Shown here piece after piece: positions 40,632 through 50,295 of a stretch of DNA of 64,000 nucleotides. Source of the stretch: VXRJ01 sp965246995. Lineage in GTDB: Bacteria > Acidobacteriota > Vicinamibacteria > Vicinamibacterales > UBA8438. Numbering within the stretch: position 1 is the stretch's first letter; the number at the start of each line of letters is the position of its first letter. The notes under the pieces are model-generated. The model was not told the DNA's origin and did no database searches. It worked only from the letters and a program-made list of their open reading frames with translations. Both the position numbers and the translations under genes were made by a program. The stretch lies in NCBI GenBank assembly GCA_965246995.1, contig OZ252008.1:3286001-3350000 (forward strand), written 5' to 3'.

Positions 40632-41480
40632 GTGTGTCGCACGTGGGAGCGGTCGCGCTCGGCGCTCTACGCGCGGCGGGCGCGTGTGCAGCGCCCGGCG
40701 CGGGGTGATGGCCCGGCGCGCCGCGGGCCGACACCCGCGCTGTCGGATGCGCAGTTGCTGGCGGCCATTCGCACTGACCTGGCCCGCTCACCGTTCCAGG
40801 GTGAGGGCCATCGCAAGGTCCACGCGCGGCTGCGGATCCTCGACGACATCCGGGTCTCCCGGACGCGGGTGTTGCGCGTGATGCGCACGCAGGGGCTGCT
40901 CTCGCCCCACCGCGGGCGGCAGGGTGAGATGAAGGCGCACGAGGGGACCATTGTCACCTCGGCGCCCTATCTCATGTGGGGCACCGACGGCGTGCGGGTG
41001 TTCACCGCACAGGACGGCTGGGTCTGGACCTTCGCGGCGGTGGACCACTGGAACGCCGAGTGCGTGGGCTGGCATGTGTGCAAGGTGGGGAGTCGTTTTG
41101 CGGCCCTCGAGCCGGTCGCGCAGGGGCTCGGGCGACTCTACGGCTCGGTCGCCGCGGACGTGGCCCGCGGGCTGGCGCTGCGGATGGACCACGGCAGCCA
41201 GTATCTGTCGGACCACTTCCTCAACCAGCTCCGCTACTGGGGCATCCACCCCAGTTTCGGCTTCCTCACAGAACCGGAAACCAACGGGGTCGTCGAGCGC
41301 TGGAATCGCACGCTCAAGGAGCAGGCGATCTACGGCCGGGTCTTTGAGAACCTCGCCGACGTACGCGCCGCCGTCGCCGAGTTCGTCGAACGCTACAACC
41401 AGCGCTGGCGCCTCGAGAAGCTGGCGTATCAAACGCCACTCGAAGCGCGCGAGGAGTACGAGCTACGTCACGCCGCGTAG
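40632..41480 (+). CDS. IS3-family OrfB transposase (third type)
   Basis: About 283 residues from a GTG at 40632. The frame is open from 40449, so translation by frameshift from orfA is also possible. EGHRKVHARLRILDDIRVSR is the HTH_21 region. The rve domain has MWGTDGVRVFTAQDGWVWTF (first Asp), LRMDHGSQYLSDHFLNQLRY (second Asp) and ETNGVVERWNRTLKEQAIYG (Glu), then RYNQRWRLEKLAYQTPLEAR. It looks catalytically intact. Confidence 0.85.
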   Translation: MCRTWERSRSALYARRARVQRPARGDGPARRGPTPALSDAQLLAAIRTDLARSPFQGEGHRKVHARLRILDDIRVSRTRVLRVMRTQGLLSPHRGRQGEMKAHEGTIVTSAPYLMWGTDGVRVFTAQDGWVWTFAAVDHWNAECVGWHVCKVGSRFAALEPVAQGLGRLYGSVAADVARGLALRMDHGSQYLSDHFLNQLRYWGIHPSFGFLTEPETNGVVERWNRTLKEQAIYGRVFENLADVRAAVAEFVERYNQRWRLEKLAYQTPLEAREEYELRHAA

Positions 41481-41546
41481 CGCAAACGTGTGTCCAAGAA
41501 ACCGGGTGCGGTACACTCCGTGTAACTTGGTCGCTGGAGGATCCCA

Positions 41547-42437
41547 ATGACGCACACACGGTCCGCTCTCACCGCCCTGACCTTGCTCCTCGTGGCCGCT
41601 CCGCTCCTAGTCTTAGCCCAGCCACGAGGCACCCCGAGCCCGGAGGAACGCGCGCGGCAGGCGGCCGCGCAGGCCGCGTTCGAGGCCGAGATCGTGATGG
41701 AGAACCCGATCGAGCCGCTGAATTCCATCTGGATCGAGGAACTGACGTGGATCGAGGTGCGCGATGCGATGGCCTCTGGGAAGACCACCGCAATCGTCTC
41801 GACGGGCGGCGTGGAGCAGAACGGGCCATACGTCGCGTTGGGCAAGCACAACTACGTGCTTCAGGGCGCGTGTGAGAGGATCGCCCGTGCGTTAGGCGAC
41901 GCGTTGTGTGCGCCGATCATCAAGCTCGTTCCGGAGGGCAGCATCGATCCGCCCTCCAGCCACATGCGGTACCCCGGGACGCTCACTGTCCGGGAAGAGA
42001 CCTTCCGCATGATGCTCGAGGACGTCGCGAGCAGCCTGAACGCGCACGGTTTCGAGCACGTCATCCTCATCGGCGACAGCGGCGGGAACCAGCGCGGCAT
42101 GGCCGCGGTCGCCGAGGCGGTCAACGCGCGATGGGGCAAGCCGGTGGCCCACTACATCCCCGAGTTCTACAACAACGGGGATGACCAGGAGTTGCTGAGG
42201 CGGCTCGGGATCACCGAGGAGAGCGAGGGCTTCCACGACTTCTACTGGTCCACCGCGCTGCAGATGACCGTCAGCCCGGAGTCGGTGCGCTACGACCAGC
42301 GCGTCGCAGCGGGGAAGGCCAGCATCAACGGCGTATCGATTGCGCCCAAGGAAGAAACGATCGCGATCGGCAAGCAGCTCATGCAGAACCGCGCCGACCG
42401 GACCGTCAAGGCGATCCACGCCGCGATCGGGCGCTGA
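41547..42437 (+). CDS. Secreted creatininase-like protein with altered metal site
   Basis: 296 residues with a signal peptide (LTALTLLLVAAPLLVLAQ). The creatininase fold is indicated by AIVSTGGVEQNGPYVALGKH and HVILIGDSGGNQRGMAAVAE. In creatininase the corresponding motifs are EQHGPHLPLGTD and NGHGGN, where His, Asp and His bind the two metals. Here they read Asn, His and Ser, so the metal set differs. Secreted members with these changes are recurrent in some phyla, and hydrolase activity on an amide is uncertain. It starts 36 bases beyond the IS3 element. Confidence 0.8.
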   Translation: MTHTRSALTALTLLLVAAPLLVLAQPRGTPSPEERARQAAAQAAFEAEIVMENPIEPLNSIWIEELTWIEVRDAMASGKTTAIVSTGGVEQNGPYVALGKHNYVLQGACERIARALGDALCAPIIKLVPEGSIDPPSSHMRYPGTLTVREETFRMMLEDVASSLNAHGFEHVILIGDSGGNQRGMAAVAEAVNARWGKPVAHYIPEFYNNGDDQELLRRLGITEESEGFHDFYWSTALQMTVSPESVRYDQRVAAGKASINGVSIAPKEETIAIGKQLMQNRADRTVKAIHAAIGR

Positions 42438-42455
42438 CACCGCGACGATGGGCCG

Positions 42456-42902
42456 TCAGCGGCTCGGCGGCTCGGTGGGGTCGGTGCCGTCTCTGGGGGC
42501 GCCGGTGCCCGAGGAGCCCATGAAGAGCGAGGTGCCGTCGGGGAACGTGATGTCTCTACCGCTGCCTCGACAGATCGGCTCGCAGATCCGGTCCTTGCTC
42601 TGATAGCCGCGCACCTGGACCGCGGTCCCCACCGTCAGGATCGTCTTCGTGACTCCCCGCCGCAGGAGGGTGTTCGGGGTGCCTGCTTCCAGCATCCACT
42701 CCTGAGTGGAGCCGTCTTCGCTCTCGTCCATCACGTAAATCCAGGAGTGGGGGTTGATCCAGTCGACCCGCGTCACCTTGCCCTGCACCTGGATCGGAAG
42801 GTTGGCATCGAACTCAGCCGAGAAGGCGTGGTGGGCATACACCGCACCCGCGGTGGCCAGAAGTCCGGCGGCCAGTAGGAAACCGATTGTGGTCCTTAGC
42901 AT
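42456..42902 (-). CDS. DUF6152 family exported protein
   Basis: 148 residues from ATG at 42902. Signal peptide (TTIGFLLAAGLLATAGAVYA), then HHAFSAEFDANLPIQVQGKV, VDWINPHSWIYVMDE, NTLLRRGVTKTILTVGTAVQ and the GYQSKDRICEP segment, matching the OB-like DUF6152 family. Function unknown. It is the last gene of a three-gene minus-strand cluster of exported proteins. Confidence 0.8.
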   Translation of the reverse strand: MLRTTIGFLLAAGLLATAGAVYAHHAFSAEFDANLPIQVQGKVTRVDWINPHSWIYVMDESEDGSTQEWMLEAGTPNTLLRRGVTKTILTVGTAVQVRGYQSKDRICEPICRGSGRDITFPDGTSLFMGSSGTGAPRDGTDPTEPPSR

Positions 42903-42916
42903 TGTTCCGACCTCCT

Positions 42917-43972
42917 TTACTTGTCGTCGTCCTCTTTCTGCACCGCGGCTGCGGCGTCCCGGTACCAGCTCGCCAGCCACTGATCCTCGCCTCCGCCGCC
43001 GCCTTCCTGTTCCTGGAGGCGTGCGCCGCGCAGCATCAACATCATGGCGAGATTGCCCTCGTGACAGGCGTACTCGTATATCGAGTCGTCGGTCGGGCGC
43101 ATCTCCAGCGCGGTCGACCACGGGGCGACGTAGCTAGACGGATCGTCGACGGTGTACTCGTAGAGCAATCCGCCGTCCGTGCGAGTGAACTTCTCGGTGA
43201 GCACCAGGTCCTTGCTGGTCATTTGGTACGCGGTGTGCTCGTTGAAGTTCTTCGTCGTCACCACCAGGGTGTCGCCGTCCCAGCGGCCGCGAGAGTCGCC
43301 CTTCCACAGCCGCATGTCTTCGGGTAGATGTGCGCTGTCGTCATCGTCCAGGGGGATGATGCGGTGGTCGTTGACCATCTCGGTCATGATCGCGACGTAG
43401 TCCTCGGTCTGAAAGACCTCCATGATGTTGTTGTACGCACCTGGCGTCATCGGCGGGCCGGAGTTGAAACCGGTGATGCAGCGGACGGCCGTATTGCGAT
43501 CGGCCGGTGTGCGCGGCGCCGAGCCCCAGGTTGCGTAGCGCTGCCGAGCCCGCTCCCGTGCTGCCTCGGTCATGGCCGGAAGCCTGCCGTCGGGGGGATC
43601 GACGATCAGAGAGGTCCGCATGGTGCCGGTCATCCTGGTACCGTTGTCGATAAAGAACGAGTTATAGCCGACGTCGACGTCACCTTGGCTCTCGGTGTAG
43701 TCGGCGCGGTTCGCGATGCGATCCTCGCGCGACTGGCGCCTCTCCTCCTCGAACGCCTCCACTTCTTCAGCGGTGAGAAACTCCTTGTCCTTGAAACGCT
43801 CGGGACGCTGGAAGGGAGTGGCCGAGCGGAAGTCCCATGTTCCCCGTAGGTCCGGAGCGCCCCAGGCGGTCCTCGGCGCCTCCTGACCCGCAACCGGAAT
43901 GACGAGTAGGACCGCTACGCAGACGGCCCCCACGATGGCAACCAGCGTCTTCTTCACCGTTCGTTTAGTCAT
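42917..43972 (-). CDS. Exported protein of unknown function (cluster gene 2)
   Basis: 351 residues from ATG at 43972. N-terminal signal segment (KTLVAIVGAVCVAVLLVIPV), then GAPDLRGTWDFRSATPFQRP, a motif of a large acidobacterial family of exported proteins, and later GRWDGDTLVVTTKNFNEHTA and LVLTEKFTRTDGGLLYEYTV. The last two are also recognisable in the neighbouring gene (GRWEGETLVVEVTSQMPD; LLYEVTIEDP), so the two are paralogues. No catalytic motif is recognised. A poly-Gly run GGGGGED lies near the C-terminus. Confidence 0.7.
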   Translation of the reverse strand: MTKRTVKKTLVAIVGAVCVAVLLVIPVAGQEAPRTAWGAPDLRGTWDFRSATPFQRPERFKDKEFLTAEEVEAFEEERRQSREDRIANRADYTESQGDVDVGYNSFFIDNGTRMTGTMRTSLIVDPPDGRLPAMTEAARERARQRYATWGSAPRTPADRNTAVRCITGFNSGPPMTPGAYNNIMEVFQTEDYVAIMTEMVNDHRIIPLDDDDSAHLPEDMRLWKGDSRGRWDGDTLVVTTKNFNEHTAYQMTSKDLVLTEKFTRTDGGLLYEYTVDDPSSYVAPWSTALEMRPTDDSIYEYACHEGNLAMMLMLRGARLQEQEGGGGGEDQWLASWYRDAAAAVQKEDDDK

Positions 43973-43974
43973 CG

Positions 43975-44811
43975 CTACTGTCCTTCTTCCTCCGAGTCGT
44001 CTCGTCTGTACCACTCCCCGAACATGGCCTCTTCGGCAAACGGTATGCACTTGAACTCTAGGATTCGCGCGTCGGGCTCGAGCCGGCGATAGAGCGGCAT
44101 CGACATCTTCCAGGGCCGCGTGAAGACCTGCGGGTCTTCGATCGTGACCTCGTAGAGGAGGGCGTTCGGACCGGTCGGCGTGTAGCGCTCCTCGACCACG
44201 AGCTCGTCGCTGTGGAAGTTCCCGGAGCTGTCGAACCAGGTGTCCGGCATCTGGCTCGTGACCTCGACGACCAGGGTCTCGCCCTCCCAGCGGCCCAGCG
44301 AGTACCCCATCCACGACGACAGCGCTGCCTCCGTCCCCGGTCGGTCCATACGCACGACGCGCGTCGACGAGGTGAACTCGTAGGCGAACATCAGCGCGTT
44401 CGGGTTCTGGATGATCTGGAACGGGAACGGCATGTAGGTGGCGCGTGGGATCCCCGGCATGTAGCACTTGACCGCGGGGTCGAGCTCCACCGAGTTGTCG
44501 CGATTGTTGTTGCGCGTCGCCAGCGCCTCCGGCTGGTAGGGGATCTCTCCGTCCTCTACGACACCGAGGCCGGCGGGAATCGCCCCGAGGGCACCGAGTT
44601 CAACGATCGGGCCCATGCGGGCGGCGTGTCCCTCGACGTCCCAATGGGCGGAGCCGAGAGCCTGCCAGATACCGTTCAGATCGGGATTGCCGTCCGGCGT
44701 TCGAGGTGCCCTATACGTCGAATCTTCCGGCTGAGCGCAGGCGGCTGCGGCCAGGAGGGACACCGCCAACGCGGCGATAGCGAGTGCCATCGTCCATCGC
44801 CTCTTGATCAT
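43975..44811 (-). CDS. Exported protein of unknown function (cluster gene 1, paralogue)
   Basis: 278 residues. Signal peptide (MALAIAALAVSLLAAAACA; the Cys could be lipidated), then YRAPRTPDGNPDLNGIWQAL, VKCYMPGIPRATYMPFPFQI, SLGRWEGETLVVEVTSQMPD and EERYTPTGPNALLYEVTIED. The PDLNGIWQ and GRWEGETLVVE motifs are shared with the next gene, 2 bases downstream. The IS3 remnant starting at 44853 lies 41 bases upstream of the start codon, so the native promoter is probably gone. Confidence 0.7.
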   Translation of the reverse strand: MIKRRWTMALAIAALAVSLLAAAACAQPEDSTYRAPRTPDGNPDLNGIWQALGSAHWDVEGHAARMGPIVELGALGAIPAGLGVVEDGEIPYQPEALATRNNNRDNSVELDPAVKCYMPGIPRATYMPFPFQIIQNPNALMFAYEFTSSTRVVRMDRPGTEAALSSWMGYSLGRWEGETLVVEVTSQMPDTWFDSSGNFHSDELVVEERYTPTGPNALLYEVTIEDPQVFTRPWKMSMPLYRRLEPDARILEFKCIPFAEEAMFGEWYRRDDSEEEGQ

Positions 44812-44852
44812 CGAGACTGAATATACCTCGGATCCCGAGAATGGTGCTTCAG

Positions 44853-45066
44853 TGACCCGCCCCCCAGGGTTGAGCCAGTTCTTATGAGAGAGCTGGGCTC
44901 ATGATCATGCCGCTCAGGGGCGCTGGGCTGATGGCGGCCGGGGCCGGTGGCCGATAGCCCAACGCGCTGTGCGGCCGAACTGTGTTGTACTGCCGACGCC
45001 ACCGTTCGATCAAGATCTTTGCTTCCGTCAACGTGTAGAAGATCTCGCGGTCGAGCAGTTCGTCGC
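44853..45066 (-). mobile_element. IS3-family remnant (orfB 3' end)
   Basis: The minus strand encodes DELLDREIFYTLTEAKILIE, RWRRQYNTVRPHSALGYRPP and a tail ending MIMSPALS, then an inverted-repeat end TGACCCGCCCCCCAGGGTTG at 44853. It corresponds to the last 60 codons of the OrfB at 35168-36007 and to the shorter remnant at 29328-29423. It cuts the 3' part of the repeat-domain gene. Confidence 0.8.
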
Positions 45067-46147
45067 GCCCCGACCTTGCTGCCGTTCATCCAGTAGATGG
45101 GGACGCCCTTGTCCGAGTCACTGGTGTAGTTGGTCCGGGTGTTGTCGCGGGCGTGGGTTACGCCAGCATCGAGGATTTCCTCGAGGGTTCCGGGGAGGAG
45201 GATCTCCTCCCTCCTCCTCGGGAACCACCCATACTCCGCCGGGCTGACGTTGCCGACGACAGCGAACCGTTCGCTGTAGGCCTGGATGGCGGCGTGGCCC
45301 GCGGCGGCCTGATCCTGGACGAGCTTGTTGAAGGTGGCGACGCTGTGTCCCTGGTACCTCGGCTCTATGACCTCGAGCACGTTGCGCTCGGCGAGGTCAT
45401 CGAGGTGCTCGGCGATGAACAGGAGCCGGAACTTGTCGCCGGCGGTCAGGCCGCTGGGGGCCAGGCCCCAGTTCGCCCCGACCTCGAACTCGAATTCCTC
45501 CGGGCCGACCTCGAAGACGGGAGAGAGGGCGTAGACCGGCCGCGCGCTGTTGCCGTCGCTTGTACCGCCGCCTGCGAGCGGACCGGCATTTCCGTCGTCA
45601 CCCGGATGCCCGAGCCCGACCTGAAAGCCGGATGCGCCCAGCGCGTTGAGCGCGAGCCCAGTCCCGTCATTGTTGGAGCCCGTGTAGGGCCGCTCGCTGG
45701 CCTGGGAGAGCGAGCGGTCGTTCCCGCTCTCGTCCTTGGCGCCGTCCTCGTCGTCCCAGGTCCCGTCATAGAAGTCCTCGTAGTTGTCGGCGACCTTGCT
45801 GCCGTTCAGCCAGTAGATGGGCGGGCCCTTGTCCACGTCGATGTAGTTGGTCGCGGTGTTGTCGCGCGCGTCGGTCGCGCCGGGCCAGCTCAACGTGTCG
45901 GCAGTGCTGCCGACGACGGCGAACAGCTCGCTGTAGGCCTGGATGTCGGCATGGCCGGCAGCGGCGGTGTTCTGGACGAACGTGTTGTAGTGGGCGATGT
46001 CGCCGTGGTTGGCTTGGCCGGTGGTGGAGGTGGCGAACAGCAGCCGGAACCTGTCGCCGGCTTCGAGGCCGTCCGGAATGAGGCCCCAGTCCGGCGGGAC
46101 GACCGTCGGCGGGTTGCCCGTCCACACTACGAGATCCAACGAATAGG
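45067..46147 (-). pseudogene. Repeat-domain surface protein fragment, both ends lost
   Basis: An open frame of about 355 codons with no native start or end: the 5' side is cut by IS3 copy B (46148) and the 3' side by the IS3 remnant (45066). It holds two related units. Unit 1 has DWGLIPDGLEAGDRFRLLFA, AAAGHADIQAYSELFAVVGS and GPPIYWLNGSKVADNYEDFY. Unit 2 has NWGLAPSGLTAGDKFRLLFI, AAAGHAAIQAYSERFAVVGN and GVPIYWMNGSKVGA. Tandem units of about 190 residues rich in Asp, Asn and Gly suggest a large extracellular adhesin-like protein. The family is not named with certainty. Confidence 0.65.
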
Positions 46148-46207
46148 TGATCTTGCCTGAGTTTCGTGGACACCGAAGAAGGCGCGAGAATGCGCCAGGG
46201 GGTGTTC

Positions 46208-46504
46208 ATGGGCAAACGGCAGCGACGACGGTTCACCGAGGCGTTCAAGCAGGAGGCGGTCCGGCTCTGCCTGCGGCACGACCGCAGCATCGGGCAGGTC
46301 GCTCGGGAGCTCGACCTGACCGAGTCGGCCCTGCGCAGGTGGGTGCAGCAGTATGAGGTCGACCACGGCCCGAATCCCAGCGGTGCGCTCACCACGGAGG
46401 AGAAGACGGAACTACGCACGCTCCGGCGTGAGGTGCGGGTGTTGCGCGAGGAGCGCGAGATCCTAAAAAAAGCGGCGGCCTTCTTCGCGAAAGAAAACGC
46501 ATGA
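46208..46504 (+). CDS. IS3-family OrfA (copy B)
   Basis: 98 residues from MGKRQRRRFTEAFKQ, identical to copy A. Helix-turn-helix, leucine zipper and the A-run slippery site at 46465-46471 are the same. The stop overlaps the orfB start (ATGA at 46501). Confidence 0.92.
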   Translation: MGKRQRRRFTEAFKQEAVRLCLRHDRSIGQVARELDLTESALRRWVQQYEVDHGPNPSGALTTEEKTELRTLRREVRVLREEREILKKAAAFFAKENA

Positions 46505-47379
46505 GGTTCGCGTTTGTTCACGGGGAGAAGGCCCACCACGCCGTGCGGCGCTTGTGCAGCGTGCTACAGGTGACGCCCAGCGGTTACTACGCCTGGGCGC
46601 ATCGGGGCCCGAGCGCGCAACAACGGGACAACGACCGGTTGAAGGTACGCATCCGGGCGATCCATACCGCCAGCCGCGGAACGTACGGCAGCCCGCGGAT
46701 CCACGAGCAGCTCAGGCAGGACGGGGTCCCAGTTGGCCGGGCGCGGGTCGCCCGACTGCTGCAGGACATGGGGCTGATCGGCCTGCCCCTCAAGCGGCAC
46801 CGGTGCACGACGGACAGTGACCACCAGCGTCCGGTGGCGCCCAACGTCCTCGCCCGCGCCTTCGACGCTGCACACCCCAACGAGCGCTGGAGCACCGACA
46901 TCACGTACGTCTGGACGTGGGAGGGCTGGCTGTATCTGGCCGTGGTGCTAGACCTGTTCTCGCGGCGCGTGGTGGGCTGGGCTATCCAGCCGCACCTGCG
47001 GGTCGAGTTGGCGCTCGAGGCGCTGCACATGGCGCTGGGGCGCCGAGTCCCGGAGGCCGGCTTGCTACATCACTCGGATCGGGGCTGCCAGTATGCGGCC
47101 GACGCGTATCAGCGCGTGCTGCGCGACCACGGGATCGTCTGCTCCATGAGTCGGAAGGGCGACTGCTGGGACAACGCCATCACGGAGAGCTTCTTCGCGA
47201 CGCTCAAGACCGAGCTCATTCACCGGCAGCCGTGGCCGACGCGGCGCGGGGCCAAAGACGCCGTGGCGGAGTACATCGAAGGCTTCTACAATCCCTACCG
47301 GCTGCACTCGTCGCTGGGGTATGTCAGCCCCAATAACTGTGAAAGGAGGCACGCTCGGCAGGCTCAGCGTGCAGCATAA
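46501..47379 (+). CDS. IS3-family OrfB transposase (copy B)
   Basis: 292 residues identical to copy A over the whole length, with the same DDE residues (STDITYVW, HSDRGCQYA, DNAITESFF). Identity at the predicted-protein level shows the two copies are recent or homogenised. Confidence 0.93.
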   Translation: MRFAFVHGEKAHHAVRRLCSVLQVTPSGYYAWAHRGPSAQQRDNDRLKVRIRAIHTASRGTYGSPRIHEQLRQDGVPVGRARVARLLQDMGLIGLPLKRHRCTTDSDHQRPVAPNVLARAFDAAHPNERWSTDITYVWTWEGWLYLAVVLDLFSRRVVGWAIQPHLRVELALEALHMALGRRVPEAGLLHHSDRGCQYAADAYQRVLRDHGIVCSMSRKGDCWDNAITESFFATLKTELIHRQPWPTRRGAKDAVAEYIEGFYNPYRLHSSLGYVSPNNCERRHARQAQRAA

Positions 47380-47410
47380 TCAACCTGTCCACTTTTCCCA
47401 GGCAAGATCA

Positions 47411-47508
47411 CCAACGGTCTGCTGCAACGCCTTTGACAGATACGCGGCGGTCATCCACCCCGCGGAGCCGCCGCCGACAATGACCACCCGCCGGATGGGT
47501 GCGCTCAT
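47411..47508 (-). pseudogene. Tryptophan-halogenase-type FAD protein, 5' stub
   Basis: From ATG at 47508 the minus strand reads MSAPIRRVVIVGGGSAGWMT then AAYLSKALQQTVG before IS3 copy B. VIVGGGSAGWMTAAYL is the FAD-binding GxGxxG start of flavin-dependent tryptophan halogenases. Everything downstream (including the WxWxIP motif region) is gone. Confidence 0.75.
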
Positions 47509-47780
47509 GTGCGTCCCCGCCAAATTGGAATCTCCTCAAACACGTGTGGGTAGGGGCAGCGCCGATTCGACACCTCCGCAGCAGAGAAACAGCATCGAGA
47601 TGGGGGCGCCGTGCGAGTGGAAACCGTAGGCGCGGCGCGCAATTTCCCCGCAGCTTGTGGTTGGAAGCCTTCGACGGGCCCAGTGGTCATCTTCGTGTCG
47701 CGGATCGCGTGGGTGTGCTGTACGAGGTCGTAGACGACCACTGCGGCCAGACACGCGGTGGCCAGTCGCAGCCAGAGCAT
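47505..47780 (-). CDS. Short unrecognised membrane-anchored protein
   Basis: 91 codons: one N-terminal hydrophobic segment (MLWLRLATACLAAVVVYDLV) followed by QHTHAIRDTKMTTGPVEG, then a low-complexity tail. The last 40 codons read more protein-like in another frame (RRAYGFHSHGAPISMLFLCC), which hints at a frameshift. Function unknown, reality uncertain. It lies between the halogenase stub and the antiporter on the same strand. Confidence 0.3.
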   Translation of the reverse strand: MLWLRLATACLAAVVVYDLVQHTHAIRDTKMTTGPVEGFQPQAAGKLRAAPTVSTRTAPPSRCCFSAAEVSNRRCPYPHVFEEIPIWRGRT

Positions 47781-47812
47781 CGGGGTGGGATCTTACCCGA
47801 TAGTATGAGCCG

Positions 47813-49090
<1,278 letters not shown>

Positions 49091-49095
49091 GACGC

Positions 49096-49893
49096 TCAGG
49101 CAAGCCTGTTCCTCGCATCTTTCAGCCTCGAGATCAGAGCGGCGCGCGCTTCCTCCGGCGTGCTGACCGGCACGGCAAACGCCAGACGGACGGGTCGTGG
49201 TCCCTCCTTGGTCTTCGCCGACATCTCGAACCCGTACCGGTCGACGCCCGTCATGATCGCGGCGCTGATCTCGGTCGCCTTTGAAAAGGCCTTGCAGTAG
49301 AGCACCATCGCGTCGGCATGGTCGGCGTTCATGTGTGCAATGATGCCGGCCGCCGACGGACCGAGAGGATCCGGCTCAGCGGCCTGCCACTCGGCCTCGC
49401 CCACCCACGACATCCGACCGTAGCCCCCGATGTAGCGGACCGAAGCCACGTGGAGCTTCCAGAACGCGAAATCGCGGAAGTCGGCGTAGTACGCCGCATT
49501 CGGATGGGTCGCCAGGAAGGCAGCACGAGCGCTGCCCCCCTCCCCCTCGACGCGCGTGCAGGGACCGAGCATCGTGACGCGGCCGTTGGCGAGGGGATCA
49601 ACGGCGCCGCCCTCGGCGACCAGCAGCGACGCGCGAGGGTCCCGCTCCAGGTTCTTGGTGTGCTCGGCGAGTCGGCTAATGAGGAAGACCGGGGCTCCGT
49701 TCTCAAAGGCCACGGTCACGAACGAGCCGTAGGGGTAGCCGACCGGCTCCAGCGCAAGGGTACACAGCGTCCCGGTCGAGATCTGGGCGGCCAGCGTTCG
49801 CGCGCGCTCAGCGTGCGTGGGTGTCGGTATATTTGCGTCGTACAGTGGCTCCGGCGCGCCGCCTGACGGCCGGGCGTGTGCATCTTGGCTCAT
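49096..49893 (-). CDS. HugZ-family haem-binding/PNPOx-like protein
   Basis: 265 residues. The split-barrel FMN-binding-like domain (about 30-170) has STGTLCTLALEPVGYPYGSF, APVFLISRLAEHTKNLERDP and RASLLVAEG. The C-terminal DUF2470 domain has IIAHMNADHADAMVLYCKAF, with the His residues linked to haem handling in HugZ. Homologues degrade haem or act in iron use. It is 5 bases upstream of the antiporter gene on the same strand. Confidence 0.85.
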   Translation of the reverse strand: MSQDAHARPSGGAPEPLYDANIPTPTHAERARTLAAQISTGTLCTLALEPVGYPYGSFVTVAFENGAPVFLISRLAEHTKNLERDPRASLLVAEGGAVDPLANGRVTMLGPCTRVEGEGGSARAAFLATHPNAAYYADFRDFAFWKLHVASVRYIGGYGRMSWVGEAEWQAAEPDPLGPSAAGIIAHMNADHADAMVLYCKAFSKATEISAAIMTGVDRYGFEMSAKTKEGPRPVRLAFAVPVSTPEEARAALISRLKDARNRLA

Positions 49894-49947
49894 GGTTCTT
49901 CCTGATCTGACGCGCGCGCCGTCAGCGACGGCACCAGTGGTGGCCCG

Positions 49948-50295
49948 CTACTTCCAGCCGGTGGACTTGTGTGTAAATCGCGCGCGCAGCGCCAGTTTAG
50001 TCGGTACCGGCTCTGGTTCCGGCTCGCCCGCCGCGGCGGCGATTTCCCGTTCGAGGTCTTCTTCGTTGGGCAGACCTGCGAACTGGTCCGCGAACATCAC
50101 CGATTGTTGCGACGGAATCTCAAACCTCTTGCCGCAGGCCTTGCACGTGACCTGGTCGTCCAGGCGGAACGGACTGGGGACGGGCGGGTTCAGATTCGGA
50201 AGAATGAAGAAGATGCACCATTCCGCGTCCGTGTGAGGCGATGTCTCCTGAACGACCTCAGCCATGAATGCTGCGTTGTCACATTCCAAGGTCAT
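49948..50295 (-). CDS. Hypothetical protein with a single CxxC motif
   Basis: 115 residues. DDQVTCKACGKRFEIPSQQS holds a lone Cys-x2-Cys. It is preceded by EWCIFFILPNLNPPVPSPF and followed by an acidic helix (GLPNEEDLEREIAAAAGEP). I do not recognise the family. Composition and codon use match its neighbours. A start codon at the inner Met11 (50265) is equally possible. Confidence 0.5.
   Translation of the reverse strand: MTLECDNAAFMAEVVQETSPHTDAEWCIFFILPNLNPPVPSPFRLDDQVTCKACGKRFEIPSQQSVMFADQFAGLPNEEDLEREIAAAAGEPEPEPVPTKLALRARFTHKSTGWK

Larger units (their letters stand above)
40106..41511 (+). mobile_element. IS3-family element (third type)
   Basis: About 1.4 kb. Related ends read inward CCCGGTTTTCTTGGACACGG (left, 40112 on) and CCCGGTTTCTTGGACACACG (right, to about 41506), with matching GCG-type bases outside them. 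No target duplication was found, so the outermost bases are approximate. Carries orfA and orfB. Confidence 0.75.
46148..47410 (+). mobile_element. IS3-family element, copy B (plus orientation)
   Basis: 1263 bp, inverted relative to copy A with identical predicted proteins and the same ends (TGATCTTGCCTGAGTTTCGT and, inward, TGATCTTGCCTGGGAAAAGT). No target duplication: the left flank ends AATAGG and the right begins CCAACG. The flanks belong to unrelated genes (surface protein left, halogenase right), so this copy marks a deletion or recombination junction. Confidence 0.9.

Noticed and set aside
46143..47416. CCAACG on both sides of IS3 copy B as a target duplication
   Set aside because: On the left it is separated from the IS end by six bases (AATAGG), so it does not abut the element and is probably chance.
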